Assembly: GCF_003711515.1 (NCBI RefSeq)
Contig: NW_021167080.1
Coordinates: forward strand, 4,532,381-4,596,380
Length of the DNA stretch: 64,000 nt
Direction of reading: 5' to 3'
Source of the DNA: Sodiomyces alkalinus F11
Taxonomy: Eukaryota > Ascomycota > Sordariomycetes > Glomerellales > Plectosphaerellaceae
A program made the position numbers and the translations under genes. Position 1 is the stretch's first letter. Each line of letters starts with the position of its first letter. The notes below the pieces were generated by a model, which worked only from the letters and a program-made list of their open reading frames with translations, made no database searches and had not been told where the DNA came from. Of this stretch, positions 12,094-24,087 are shown in pieces.

Positions 12094-14397
12094 ATGGCAA
12101 TTCGACCAGTATTTGAGAGGCTACGGCCGCAGTCAAGAGGCGTGTTGGCGCCGAGACCGCGTCCTAAGCTCGTCCTTGCCGTCGGCGTGCTTCTTATTAC
12201 CATTTACTTCCTCGGCTTCAAATCATCGAGAGATGGCTACCATGTTGTTCCATGGAGCCGCGATCACAAATCAGAGCGGCCCAGGACCGAACAACAATTA
12301 GAGAAGGAGGTGGAGAAGCACTTAAGAGAGCAGCATGAACAGGCTCTCAGAGACGAGTTTGCTTACGAGTACGAGAGAGCGAAGAGGTAAAGTGCCTGAC
12401 TTTTTTTTATCCACTTTTTTTCTCTCTTTCTTTCGTTGCTTTTCTTCTTCTTTTCTTGCTGCCTCAAATAAACTCGCACGTCGGGGCCACGCTCTAACTT
12501 GTCCTGCCACAGCCTTCCCGGAAACGATGCCATCTACGGCAATACGCTGGCCACCTTGATCAGCAAGGACATTCGGGCACCCGAACACGCTGCCGACCTA
12601 AAAGAGGCGTCACACAGGCCTCTCGGCTTTGCCATGGACAGACCCGTCACATATGACCCCTATCCCGACTACCAGAGCAGCCAATGGAAGAGGACACATC
12701 GTGGCACCCACGTCCCCTGCCGTGGTGCCACCGGCGACTATGTCGAGGACATACTTGTTTTTAAGGGCCATCCCCACGACTTCCCTGCCGAAAGCTTTGG
12801 GAGCTTCGACGCCCTCAACATCGATGGCAACCTCTGCTTTGAACGAGAGACCCGACTCGGACCCTACGGTCATACCACTGTTCTTAAAGATGGCCATCCC
12901 ATCAATTGGAACAACGTCAACTGGGGCGAGCTACAGGACACCTGCGTAGAGCTCAACAGCGACCGCTACGATCTGGAGGGAGAAGCCAATCCCTATCTCG
13001 ACGTCTACCCCGAACTGGCCGGCTCGGCTAGAGACTTGAGGGGGGAAAAATCACTTCGTCGGAAGAGCAAGGCCAAGAGGCAGCATGCTCTCCACCCCAA
13101 CATAGCTAGTGGCAACAGGAGCACTATAGCCCGTCCTCATCTCCCGCCGCAGAAACGCTCCGCCATCTTGCTCCGATCCTATACCGGCAAGACCTACTCG
13201 GAGAATGACAAACAGAACATTCGTGCCTTGGTCTCTGAACTGGCCCTGCGGTCCGGTGGCGAATACCACGTGTACCTGCTTCTTCACGTCCGCGACTCGT
13301 CCCTGGATATTTTCGGCGACACGGACACTCTCCAGTATGTTCTGAACGAGAACGTGCCCAAGGAGTTCCACGATATGACGATTCTCTGGAACGACCACTC
13401 CGTCTGGGAAATTTACACCAAGATGACGGACGAAAACGAGCGGAGCGTGCATTCGGCCCAGTGGCTTTCGGTGCAGAAATTCAGCATGGACTTTCCCGAG
13501 TACGACTTCATCTGGAACTGGGAGATGGATGCGCGGTTCACCGGCCACCATTACGACTTGGTCGAGAAACTTGACACCTTCGCCAAGAAGCAGCCCCGCC
13601 GCGGGCTTTGGGAGCGCAACGAGCGCTACTACATCCCCTCCTTCCACGGGGACTACGACCACGACTTCCGCAACGACGTGGAGAGCCGGACGAAGGGACA
13701 CCAGGTCTGGGGTCCTCCCGACCTGCCGTTTATCACGCCGGTGGGACCCAAGCCGCCAGTGTCCCATCCCGAGGAGGACAACTACAGCTGGGGCGTGGGC
13801 GAGGATGCGGATCTTATTACCATCGGGCCCATCTTCGACCCGGTCGGCAGCAACTGGGTGATCCGCGACCACGTCTGGGGCTACAGCGATGAGAACCACG
13901 GCAAGCTTGACCTCCCGCGCCGTACGACCATCGTCACGCAGTCGCGCGTATCGAAGCATCTCCTCAACATCATGCATGTCGAGAACTTGCGGGGCAACCA
14001 CATCGCGTCGGAAATGACGCCGCAGACGGTCGCTCTCCTGCACGGCATGAAGACGGTGTTCGCGCCGCACCCCGTCTGGTTCGACCGGCCGTGGAACGGG
14101 ACCTTCCTCGCCAAGTGGTTCAACCCCGGGCCCAGAGGCGCGAGCGGCGGCGAGGGCAGCCCCATGGGCTGGGGCCGGGAACGCCGATACCAGGGCTCGA
14201 CGTGGTACTATCGTGCCGAGGCCCCGCCCCGGCTTTACAACAACTGGATCGGGTTCTACGACACGGGGTTGGGTGGTCCGGAATGGGAGGAAATGCATGG
14301 CCGGCCTTGCCTGCCTCCGATGATGATTCACCCGGTCAAGGAGGTTAAGCGGACGGAACCCAACTTTGCATCCAGTTTCGAACTTGCTTACGGTTGA
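12094..14397 (+). CDS. DUF3405 family type II membrane protein
   Basis: A member of a fungal family of unknown function (DUF3405), usually 600-800 residues; this model gives 725. Exon 1 is 12094-12386 and exon 2 is 12513-14397. The intron 12387-12512 starts GTAAAG, has a CTAAC branch and ends CACAG, and the phase closes as AG+C. Residues 24-42 form one hydrophobic anchor after a short Arg-rich N-terminus, the pattern of a Golgi type II protein, so a lumenal and possibly carbohydrate-related role is an inference only. Family blocks include YDPYPDYQSSQWKR, FGSFDALNIDGNLCFERE and the central FIWNWEMDARFTGHHYD. The last of these resembles an acidic metal-binding environment but is not a proven active site. 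The long reading frame on the opposite strand is a composition effect. Family assignment is firm, function unknown. Confidence 0.9.
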
Positions 14398-15436
14398 GCA
14401 TCGCATGCTATCATCCCACGACTGGACGGATATGTCATGATCTACGACCAGAGAGACCTTTATTATTTTTCCTTCTCTGTTTCGTCCTCTGCCTTTATTA
14501 CCTTCGACTTCAAGGCCTAGACATGGGGCTGTTATAATCCTCGGCGGGGTGTTGCAGAAATCGAGCTCAACCGGAGACAGCTAACTAACCGTACCGAGGC
14601 GGTTTGACGACTACATTAATTCTGTTCTTCTATACCTCACGCTTTTTCAGGGGGATGNNNNNNNNNNNNNNNNNNNNNNNNNNNNNNAAGCAAATTTATC
14701 TTTCATCTGATGACGACGGGCACAATAACCTTTTTATGCTATACCCAGAGGGGAGAAGGGGGTAGGGGAGGAGGACGCACTGGTAACCGTGTCCATGGCA
14801 TGATACCCGGCTAGGGGGGAGCCAGCAAGGAACGGAAGCGAGGTTGGATCTGTTTTTGCGTCTGTATCCCGGCCAACACTGAGGGGAGAGGAAGATCCAA
14901 GTCCAAGACTTGTGCAAACACATCATTTCAGCACGGACAGCGGCGTTTCTTTGGGTTATTCGCTTTGGCCCCTTCTTTTTTCTGTGAATAAAACAAAAAG
15001 TCCCATTATTGTGTCTACCTTATATACACCATGCCTATTTCTTCGTTGGTTTCTTTTTGTACTCGGGCACTTTGGGGACCTAGGCGTCTCCAATGCATTT
15101 CCGTGCCCTGCAGCGGCTCGCGACTAGAATAGCCTTGGGAAACCCGCCTCATCAAAGGCCCATACTTCGTTGTATATATGATGAACGAATGGAGGACATG
15201 CGGCGGGTAGTACTTGGCGAAAGAGGGAAGCGTGGACTTAAGGAATTTTGGGTTCGAGTTTTCCCTCCATAAAGACATCTGGAGGGTGCGGATGTTGTTG
15301 TGATGCGACGTCGGGGGAGAGTATCACTATCCCAACTGCCTTGCCAACCTTCATCCTCTCAGGTACCTTATGTCTATGTTTTTGGTATCATTCGAGGTAC
15401 TATACAAATATTTGAACGAACATATAAATAAGTCGT
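14398..15436. other. convergent intergenic region with assembly gap
   Basis: It lies between the 3' ends of the DUF3405 and dCMP deaminase genes. No gene was seen. It contains a 30-base run of N at 14658-14687, so some sequence may be missing. Confidence 0.7.
14658..14687. other. assembly gap (30 N)
   Basis: Thirty consecutive undetermined bases. The true length of missing sequence is unknown. Confidence 1.
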
Positions 15437-16935
15437 CTAGTAAAGTTCCATCTTTTCTACATTCTCGAGATGGATGAGTCCGTTTGGTGGCTAATAGTCC
15501 GGTCAGTTTCTCTTGTTTCCTTTGTGTTTTTGTTCGTAAAATCTCATGCTGGTAAAGAGGCACGGGTGACGATACTTACAGGGACGAACTGGCGCAACTT
15601 GACACCCGCCTCGCTGAAAACAGCCGCGGCCTGGGTATCCATGCTGTAGCCCTGGGCGTAGACGACCTCCCGGATGCCGACCTGGCAGATCTTGATGCTG
15701 CAGGTGAGGCAGGGGCAGGTGTCGCAGTAGAGGACGGCGCCCGGGGGGATGCGCTCGCGGCCGGCCTCGAGCAGCGCGTTCTCCTCGGCGTGGATGCAGA
15801 GGCAGGTGACGAGCGAGGAGCCGGAGGCGGAGGCGGGCCCGCCGTCGTTGCAGCGCGGGCAGCCGCCGTCGCCGCAGTTGCGGAGGCCGCGCGGGGTGCC
15901 GTTGTAACCTGTCGAGAGGACGCGGCGCTCGGCGCCCGAGACGAGGACGGCGCCGACGCGGCGCTTCATGCAGTTCGAGCGCAGGGAGGCCAGCGTGGCG
16001 AGGGCCATGAAGTAGGCGTCCCATGAGGGCCGGAGGCGGGCTGGGCTGGGGAGGTCGATCTTGGCGAGGGTGGCGTAGAGGTGGGGCAGGGAGGGGGAGG
16101 TGTTGAGGAGGCGGACGGTGGCGCGGGAGATGAGGGGTTGCAGGCCTGACTGCGGGTGGTAGAGGCGGGCGTCGGAGTGGGCGACGAAGGATTCGAGGTT
16201 GGGGATGTCGGGGAGCGTCGTCGATGGGGACGCGGATCTTGGGGTCTTGGTGCCGTTGGGGGCCGCAGCAGCAGCAGCAGCAGCAGAAGTAACAGCAGCA
16301 GAAGTAACAGCAGCAGAAGTAACAGCAGCAGAAGTAACAGCAGCAGAAGTAACAGCAGCAAAGGATCGGACGACTTGGTAACGGCGCCAACGGATGGTGA
16401 TGGGAGCATCGACGCTGACGAGGAGGAAGAAGGGGCGGGTGGCTAGGACGTCGAGGACCGATTCGTTTTGGATGTCGGTCAGGACCCAACGGTCTCTCCA
16501 GCGTGGGGTGACAAAGTCGAGCAGGGCTTGCGGCGAGGTGAAGGTAAGTCGTGAGGGCAGGGCCAAGCTCGTTCCATCGATACTGGGCAGCAAGGGGTCG
16601 GTTCTGGCAGTCAGGCTGTTTATGGCGGCAGATGATGAAGCGTTTCCGTCTTTCGGAGGCAGGCCGCAGGCTGCTGCGCTGGTGGTTGGGACATCAAGAT
16701 AAATGCGCTGGAAGCCATGGTGGTCGACAAGATACTGGGCTACTGTCTTCTTCCCGGCACAGATCCCTTCATTCAATTCAATCATTAGTCATCCATATAT
16801 CAGCTTTGAATATTCGGTAGTATCAACACGATAGAGCAGAGAATAGGGGAGAGACGGTCCCGGTCTTCACAAGCAGAAGCTCAAGTCAGAGAAGATGGAA
16901 GATGCTCTCTTACCTCCGCAGATACCGATAAGCAT
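15437..16935 (-). CDS. DCD1: deoxycytidylate (dCMP) deaminase
   Basis: Zinc enzyme converting dCMP to dUMP, feeding thymidylate synthesis. Three exons fit: 16914-16935 (MLIGICG), 15580-16766 and 15437-15490. Introns are 16767-16913 and 15491-15579, the latter with GTAAGT. The third exon supplies the conserved ending PPPNGLIHLE and the total is 420 residues. Without it the frame runs into an unrelated tail. The N-terminus has a kinase-like GGICAGKKTVAQYL loop. The deaminase core has CMKRRVGAVLV, the zinc/catalytic motif HAEEN and the zinc pair PCLTC. Between them, around residues 140-180, lies a low-complexity insert of about five AAVTS repeats plus an Ala run, encoded by a 15-bp minisatellite. 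The insert precedes the catalytic core, so it probably does not abolish activity. The family is certain; the insert length may vary between isolates. Confidence 0.92.
16264..16361. repeat. 15-bp coding minisatellite plus CAG tract in the dCMP deaminase gene
   Basis: A CAG run is followed by about five copies of a 15-bp unit containing GCAGCAGAAGTAACA. On the coding (minus) strand it reads as AAVTS repeats and an Ala tract. All copies keep the frame. Confidence 0.9.
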
Positions 16936-17863
16936 GCTGATTCAATGTGATGAATAGTTACTGTATGAGGGAAGTCGAGGTCGAAATAGAAGATCACAAT
17001 GTCTCCTGCTTTGCGTTTCCTCTCATTGATCCCAGAGACGTGGACGGTTCATTACTTCGTTATTAGTGAGTCCAGATATTTCGTACAGCGCATGGATCGT
17101 GCATGGCTACCTTAATGAGACGCGTCTTGGACGCGTTAAGTGGTGCGAGCTTATTGGTCAACCATCGATTAGTAAGCATTACATTGCTGAAGCCACAACC
17201 TCACGGAACGTGAATTACCTAGGTAGGTAGGTACTGTAGATGCCATGACATAATAGCACTATAGCTCCCAAAGGTACCTTAATTCACCACCTAAGGTACC
17301 TTACCTTAGGTACTCATACAACACGAGGCACCCGAGGCCACCTGAAGGCAACAGCCTCCTTCTACTCGTGACCAAACTTATGTTTGCTGTAACCGATGAC
17401 TTCTCTCCCACATTGCACTTTATTTTCTCTTTGGTTCAGTTTCTTTTCTATTCAAACGGTTTTCATTCTGTACTTTCTTGGCTGAAACTCGCGCCTCCAC
17501 GGAGTAATTACCTTATAAAAGAAAAGACTGCTAGGCGGGCATCGAGACCAAGTACCCGGTCCACTTCCTCAATATTCCTCAGGTCATCATCTACAACGTG
17601 AGGTACCTACCCCGCCTATCGACTTCATCCTCACCAGAGTCACCACCACCCGCTGGGCTTCAGCTCTTCCGTTCTTACTTTGACATTTCTGTCCATATTG
17701 GGCGTCGACTTCCCTTCTTCCCTCAATACCATTAAGGAGATATTCAACGATATCATCGGCACAGCACACGGCACACAGGAGACAGCACACAGCAGACGAC
17801 GTCTACCGCTTTGACCCCGCACCCATCTCTCCGGCCCGGGCGGCCTTGGTCAAACAGCTCACC
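16936..17863. other. divergent promoter region of dCMP deaminase and Atg7
   Basis: A spacer of 0.9 kb between two gene starts. It contains strong clusters of CCTAGGTAGG and AAGGTACCTTA motifs (17217-17240 and 17271-17312). No gene was seen. Confidence 0.65.
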
Positions 17864-20340
17864 ATGGCGCTTCAATATGCGCCCTTTACTTCCGACATAG
17901 AGCTTCCGTTTTATGCAGCTCTCTTCTCGTCAAAAATCGATCATGACAAGCTCGACGACTCGGTCCGTAAGGTTATTGGCCAGTATGCGCCGCTTCCTGT
18001 TGAGCCTGGGCGCAGTTGCAAGATGCAAATCTTGGGTAATGCGCTCACTAGAGACGAGTAAGTCGGAGCTTTCTTTCTCTCTGTTCTCTCTGTTTCTCTG
18101 TTTATCTTTCTCTTCAGGGCCAGCAGCTTTTGCAGTATTAACCGCGTCCCAGAACTGAAAACGAGGTCAGAGCAGAGAGAGAGCATATCAGAGCCGAAGG
18201 GTCCATCAAGAATGTCAACACCATGGAAGACTTTAAGAATGCAGACAAACCAGCTATTCTCCAGCTGGCTGCACGCCATGTATGTCTACCATTACTACCA
18301 CCCATCCGGTCCCTTCCCTCTATCCCTCCAGTCTCTAGCCAACTAACCATGAAACTCTACCCCTTAAGATCTGGGATGCCATCAACGACGGCTCCATCTA
18401 CGAAGTTCCCTCTCTCCTCTCCTCGTTCACCATCCTCTCGTACGCCGACCTTAAGAAGTACCGCTTCACATACTGGTTCGCCTTTCCGGCTCTACACTCC
18501 GACCCCCAATGGAAACGCGTGGGTCCAGTCGGCTACCTCACCCCTACGGAGAGCGCGGCTCTGGTTGACCGAGTCGGGACCTGGACATCACAACGGGTCA
18601 ACAGTCGCCAGAACGGCTTCTTTCTGGCCAAGAAGGTCAGGGGCATGGACCTCAGCGATTACTCGGAGGACGGGAACCACGAGCTCCACGCCCTCAACAA
18701 CGAGGCCGGCTACGTGTGGGAGATTGGCAAGCTGGCCGATTTTGAAAGCGGGTTCTTCCACGACGTCGCCGACGAAGACCGCTACGTCGCCTTCGTCGAC
18801 CCTTCGACGTACGCCGAGAACCCGTCGTGGCCGTTGCGGAACCTCCTCTGGCTCGTGCGCCAGCGCTTCCGCCTTGACAAAGTCAACATTTTATGCTATC
18901 GAGAGCTCCGGGCCAACCGGAACAGCGCGCGGAGCATCGTCTTACAGCTCGAGACCGACGCGAAGGAGCCGCTCAACCCCGACAGCATGCCCAAGGCGAC
19001 GGGCTGGGAGAGGGACGGCGAGTCGAAACTCCGGGCCCGGGTCGCCAACCTGGCCGAGTACATGGACCCGGCCAGGCTAGCGGACCAGTCGGTCGACCTC
19101 AACCTCAAGCTGATGAAGTGGCGCATCGCCCCGAACCTCGACCTGGAGGCCATTCGGAACACAAAGTGCCTGCTCCTCGGCGCAGGGACCCTGGGCAGCT
19201 ACGTGTCGCGCAACCTCCTGGGATGGGGCGTGCGCAAGATCACGTTCGTCGACAGCGGCCGCGTCTCCTTCTCCAACCCCGTCCGGCAGCCGCTTTTCGA
19301 ATTCGACGACTGCCTCGGCGGCGGCAAGCACAAGGCGCCCCAGGCGGCCGCGGCGTTGAGGAGGATCTACCCGGGGGTGGAGAGCGAGGCACACGTGCTT
19401 TCGGTGCCCATGCTCGGCCACCCTTTCACGGACGAGGCCAAGACGAAGGGCGATTTCGTCCAGCTGCAGAAGCTGATTGGAGAGCACGACGCCGTTTTCC
19501 TCCTGATGGACAGCCGGGAGTCGCGGTGGCTGCCGACGGTGATGGGCAAGGCCGCCGGGAAGATTGTCCTGAACGCTGCGCTGGGTTTTGATAGTTTTGT
19601 TGTGCTGCGGCACGGGGCGGAGCCGAAGGATGCTGCGCCTGATGACATGGAACGGAAGACATTGGGCTGCTATTTTTGCAATGACGTCGTTGCTCCGGCG
19701 GATGTAAGTCTACATATGGTCTATGCCGACCGTTTCTTTCTTCTTTTTTTTCTTCTTTTTTTTCTTCTTTTTTTTCTTCTTTTTTTTCTTCATTTTTTTC
19801 TTCATTTTTCTACATCTTTTTTCTTCTTCCTCCCCTTTGGCAGAGAAATCCACTGACAACAGAACGATTTAGTCTCAGAAAAACCTCACCCTCGACCAGC
19901 AGTGCACCGTCACACGACCCGGCGTGGCGGCCATCGCATCAGCCCAGCTGGTCGAGCTCCTGGCCAGCCTGCTCCAGCACCCGCTCAAACACCACGCGCC
20001 GGCGCCGCAATCTGCGCATGGCGTCACGCCGGCGCGCGACCCGCCCGACCACCCCCTCGGCCTGGTGCCGCACCAGGTGCGCGGGTTCCTCGGCACGTTC
20101 GAGAACATGGTGATCCGCGGCGAGTCGTACCCGTCCTGCAGCGGGTGCAGCCCGCACGTCCTGGAGACGTATCGGCGCGACGGGTGGGGGTTCGTCAAGC
20201 GGGCGCTGCAGGAGAAGGACTATGTGGCGGAGCTGTCGGGTTTGGCGGATGTGCAGCGGCAGGCGGAGAAGATGGCGGCGCAGGTGGAGTGGGAGGACGA
20301 GGACGAAGGGGCGGATGAGGGTGATGGGGAACTGATTTAA
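17864..20340 (+). CDS. ATG7: autophagy E1-like activating enzyme Atg7
   Basis: Activates the ubiquitin-like proteins Atg8 and Atg12 and passes them to Atg3 and Atg10; cytosolic. Exons are 17864-18057, 18153-18279, 18369-19703 and 19873-20340, giving 707 residues, close to the family's usual size. All introns have GTAAGT/GTATGT donors and the phases close. The N-terminal domain (about 1-300) reads [16 protein letters not shown] and [11 protein letters not shown]. The adenylation domain carries the ATP loop [19 protein letters not shown] near residue 375. The catalytic cysteine lies in [13 protein letters not shown] near residue 540, followed by [16 protein letters not shown]. The acidic C-terminal tail is typical. 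The last intron has two possible acceptors (19872 or 19878, differing by two codons); the first restores the conserved ADSxK pattern. All key residues are present. Confidence 0.97.
19739..19805. repeat. 12-bp polypyrimidine tandem repeat in the last Atg7 intron
   Basis: About five copies of CTTCTTTTTTTT in tandem within intron 19704-19872, which is why this intron is longer than its neighbours (169 versus 89-95 nt). Confidence 0.85.
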
Positions 20341-21499
20341 GGGCGCAAGGGGTACTTTATTTGCATGAAATGGGAGGGACCTTTTTTCCCTTTTTTTTTT
20401 TTTTTTTAATCGGCGATCTACTTGGCTTATTTTGGTCTCCTTCTCCTTGACGGGAAAGCTCGTCAATTTTTGAAGGGGGGGTTTCATTTTCTTTCCTTTC
20501 CAGCCCTTGCATCCATCGCCACGGCTTGCTCGGACAGCAGCCTTCTTTATGCCGCGCAACTAAACCATTGTATGATCACAACATATGTAAAATACTTGAA
20601 GTGGTAAACAGAAGTGAGTGAGTGGATCACTTGGAGGCACGTGGGATTCTCTGGCTGTAGAGATGGTGCATGGGATCGAGGGTCTCCTGACTTGATCACC
20701 TGTTCACTTGTTCGCGTGGTTGTTGGTTGGTACGACGTATCATTCAGTGAAGGGGAAGAACACGTCCTGTCTGTAATTACTTCGTACCTAGGTAGGAAGA
20801 GTATGAATATCATTTCCTGAAGTAAAAGATGCCCCGACAAGTCCACGGCAAATCTGACCTCTTCCAATGTATCTTGGTCCGTCTTTCCCTTGGACTTTTT
20901 TTCTTCTTTTTTTTACTTTTTTTTTTTATATATATTAACCTCCCACTCTATGACAAAGAAAGTGGATGAACGAAGATCATTAGTTTGTATTAATTACTTT
21001 GTACCTTAGTCAACTTCGACTCGCGCGTCATCGGTGACGACTTGTACATCTATGGTACCTAGGTACGTAATACATTTCTGGGTGAATGCGAAGTTACTAA
21101 TAGGTACTGCGATGAGAACCATGAGTGGACGGTAAGACACGCCGGGCTCCACTAGCGAAACGTCAATGATCACGTGCATCTCCCCTGAACTACGGAGTAC
21201 AGGCACCGTCTCCCTCCTCCCTGGTACTGTCCTAAGACCAACTGACGAGGAGACGATAATTAGGGCGCTCCCATCTGGAAACATTTATCAGCTAGTCCAA
21301 CCGGCCAAACAATTTCTTCTTTATTTTCTCTCCTTTTAACGTCGTCAATACGCCAATCCCTACGTTGGTCTTTGCATCCCGGCTTCCCTCTCCCCCTAAG
21401 CCGTCTGTCTCATTCTCGTCTCCCCAGGCCCGGTAGCCGGAGGAGACGGAGACGGGAGAACTACCACGGCGTGCGACGGGGGGCCTTTCTTCCAGCACT
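20341..21499. other. intergenic region, no gene seen
   Basis: It holds the Atg7 3' region, T-rich tracts (20385-20408, 20888-20930), a CTAGGTAC motif pair (about 20785 and 21055), a CGGAGTAC motif near 21193, and the MFS promoter. Confidence 0.6.
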
Positions 21500-23584
21500 A
21501 TGCTGAGATTCATACACCGGCGTCTCTTCGAGACACCAACGGAATCCGTAGACAACTATCTGGGCGTCGCCGTACCACTCGAGGAGGCGCACTGGTACAG
21601 CCACTCCCGGCGCACGGGGAAGACCGAATTTGAGGAACGGGACCTGGAACGGCCCGGCGATGATGATGCCGCTGATGAGGAGGATAACCGTCTCAAGGAT
21701 TCGGGTGCGGACGAGACGCGCGGCATGCTGGAGATGAGCGCCGCCGAGTACACCATTGCCGGGCTTAGGAAAGAGGTCTGGTCAGGGAGGGGTGATTTTA
21801 CCGACTATGAGCGTACGTTTTCTTGTCTTCCATTGTGCCTCTACCTGAGAAGGGACAGAGGAGAAAAGCGAGCTCGAAAATGAAGACTGACACGAAGACC
21901 TGCAGTCAAGTCCAAGTTGATCAACAAGGCCATCCAGGACATTGGCATGGGCAAGTATAACTGGCAGTTGTTCGTGCTCTGCGGGTTTGGCTGGTTTGCC
22001 GACAAGTAAGTGTTTCTTCCTCTTCTTCTCTGTCTGGCGTTGGGCAGTTGATATCAAAGGCCCTTCTTGCTGACTTGGTTCTCAGTCTTTGGATGCAAGT
22101 GAGTCCCAATTTCTCTCTGATCTATTCGAGTCTCGAGTCTCGAGTCTCGATACCTCAGCTCGGCTTCATACTGACGACGGCTGTAGGGCGTCTCGTTGAC
22201 CCTCCCCTCCTTGTCGGCAGAATTCGACATCCCCGAAAAGACCGTCCGATACACCACAAGCGCCCTCTTCATCGGTCTCTGTTTCGGAAGCTTCTTCTGG
22301 GGCATCGGCTCCGACATTCTCGGCCGTAGACTAGCCTTCAACTGCACCCTCCTCATCACCAGCATCTTCGGTCTCATGACATCCTGGGCCCCGACCTGGG
22401 GCGCCACCTGCTTCCTCTACGCCGCTCTCGGCTTTGGCGTCGGCGGGAACCTCCCGGTCGACGGCGCCCTCTTCCTCGAGTTTCTGCCGGACGCCTCCAG
22501 CTCGCTGCTGACCCTCCTCTCCGTCTGGTGGCCCGTCGGCCAGCTGGTTTCGTCCATCCTGGCCTGGTACTACATCGCCAACTGGCCCGCCGACGAAGGG
22601 TGGCGGCTCTTCGTCTTCGTCGTCGGCCTCATCACCCTCGCCATGTTCGCCGTCCGCTGCTTCGCCTTCAACCTCTTTGAGTCCCCCAAGTTCCTCCTCT
22701 CGCGCGGCCGCCAAGCCGAGGCCATCGCCGTCGTTCACGGCATCGCCTATCGAAACGGCACGAAGACCTGGCTGACCGAGGAGGTCCTCAACGCCGTGGT
22801 CGGTGGCACGGATACCGATGCGGACATGATGGACGCGGATGCGGAGAGAAGCCTCGCCGTCACCAAAAATGCTCTCAAGGACAAACTAAAAAACTTCTCC
22901 GGCGCGCGTCTGAGGCCGTTGTTCCAGAACAAGCTGCTCGGCCTGACCACCTCCCTCATCTGGTTCTGTTGGACCACCATCGGGATGGGCTACCCTCTCT
23001 TCAACGCCTTCCTGCCCCAGTACTTTGCGCGCGTCAGCAACCCCGGCGGCGGCGGCGGCGGCGGCGGCGATGGTGCCTCGCCCACACCCCCGGAAGACGG
23101 ATCCGTCCCGGCCTTGACCCCGGAAATCTACCGCAATTACGCCATCACCTCGGTCATGGGCATCCCGGGCGCCCTGCTGGCCGCTTACCTCGTCGGCCAC
23201 GAGTCGCCCTGGCTAGGCCGCCGCGGCACCCTGGCCATATCGACCTTCGTATCCGCCATTTTTCTCTTCCTCTTCGTCGAGCTCGGGACCACCGCGACTG
23301 CCCAGCTCTTCTTCTCCTGCGTCGAGGCCTTTACCCAGAACATCATGTACGGCGTCCTGTACGCCTTCACCCCGGAGATCTTCCCCGGTCCCGTTCGCGG
23401 CGCGGGAACCGGGGTCGCGAGCTTCCTCAACCGCATCGCTGGCCTTATGGCTCCCCTAATTGCCGCCAACGTCCCTGGCGACGGTACTACTGCGCCTGTC
23501 TTTATATCGGCCGCTCTCATCCTGGCTGCTTTTGTTGCCATGTGTCTGATTCCCATCGAAACGAGAGGCAGGCAAAGACTCTAA
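21500..23584 (+). CDS. major facilitator superfamily transporter (SV2/sugar-transporter-like)
   Basis: Multi-pass membrane transporter; the substrate cannot be told from sequence. Exons are 21500-21812, 21906-22005, 22086-22098 (only 13 nt) and 22187-23584, giving 607 residues with all phases closing. The cytosolic N-terminus of about 130 residues is acidic (DDDAADEEDN). TM1 begins WQLFVLCGFGWFADN and is split by two introns around the tiny exon encoding LWMQ. The MFS loop signature appears as GSDILGRRLAFN after TM2, and the second half ends in a conserved PE-(I/F) transporter block, TPEIFPGPVRGAGTG. A Gly-rich loop (GGGGGGGGDG) precedes the second half. The group resembles fungal SVOP/SV2-like carriers. 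The short intron before exon 4 contains three copies of GAGTCTC. It ends RGRQRL, a cytosolic basic tail. Confidence 0.9.
22128..22150. repeat. GAGTCTC heptamer, three tandem copies
   Basis: Three copies of the 7-bp unit inside the third intron of the MFS transporter gene. Confidence 0.8.
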
Positions 23585-24087
23585 CGTTGTTACCACCCAC
23601 TCTCCGTGGAAACTCCTTTTTACTTACTTATCAAGGCACATGCCTGCAATTTTTTATTTCTTCTTCTTTTTTTTCATGATATTGAAAGAGAACAATCTGT
23701 GGCATACAATACATCCGGTGGGGGCAGAATTGGATATCCCATTAGCGGTATTAAATGGGTTTCTGCATAACGGCGTTGGTTCGGGATATTATAGGCTTCG
23801 GGTGGCCTCCCTTCCCTCATCGGGGACTATGAGAATCACAGGATATACTATGTACACTACCGGTTTTTGACATCCCTCTAGCATGACTTTGAAATATATC
23901 TTGGTGGCAGCACCGGCTGATTTCTGGGAGCCTTCTTTCTCAACAGCTCACGCCTTCTCACTCCTTTCTATTTCAGTGTTCGACTAGGCCCCATATATAC
24001 CAGCCTTTCGGGCATTCATGGATTATCTAGGGTATCAATCGTTGAAACCATTCTATTCAATTCTTGCAACACATCTTCGGCCTCGGC
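23585..24087. other. convergent spacer, no gene seen
   Basis: A short AT-richer 3'-to-3' interval between the MFS and J-domain genes, with a T-rich tract around 23650-23675. No other structure was noted. Confidence 0.6.

Noticed and set aside
13051..14406. Long minus-strand frame of 451 codons opposite the DUF3405 gene
   Set aside because: It mirrors a well-supported coding exon, has no family similarity, and arises from GC-rich third positions on the real strand.
15503..16489. Frames with poly-Leu and Cys/Tyr-Phe runs overlapping dCMP deaminase
   Set aside because: Other readings of the 15-bp minisatellite; only the AAVTS frame joins conserved deaminase motifs.
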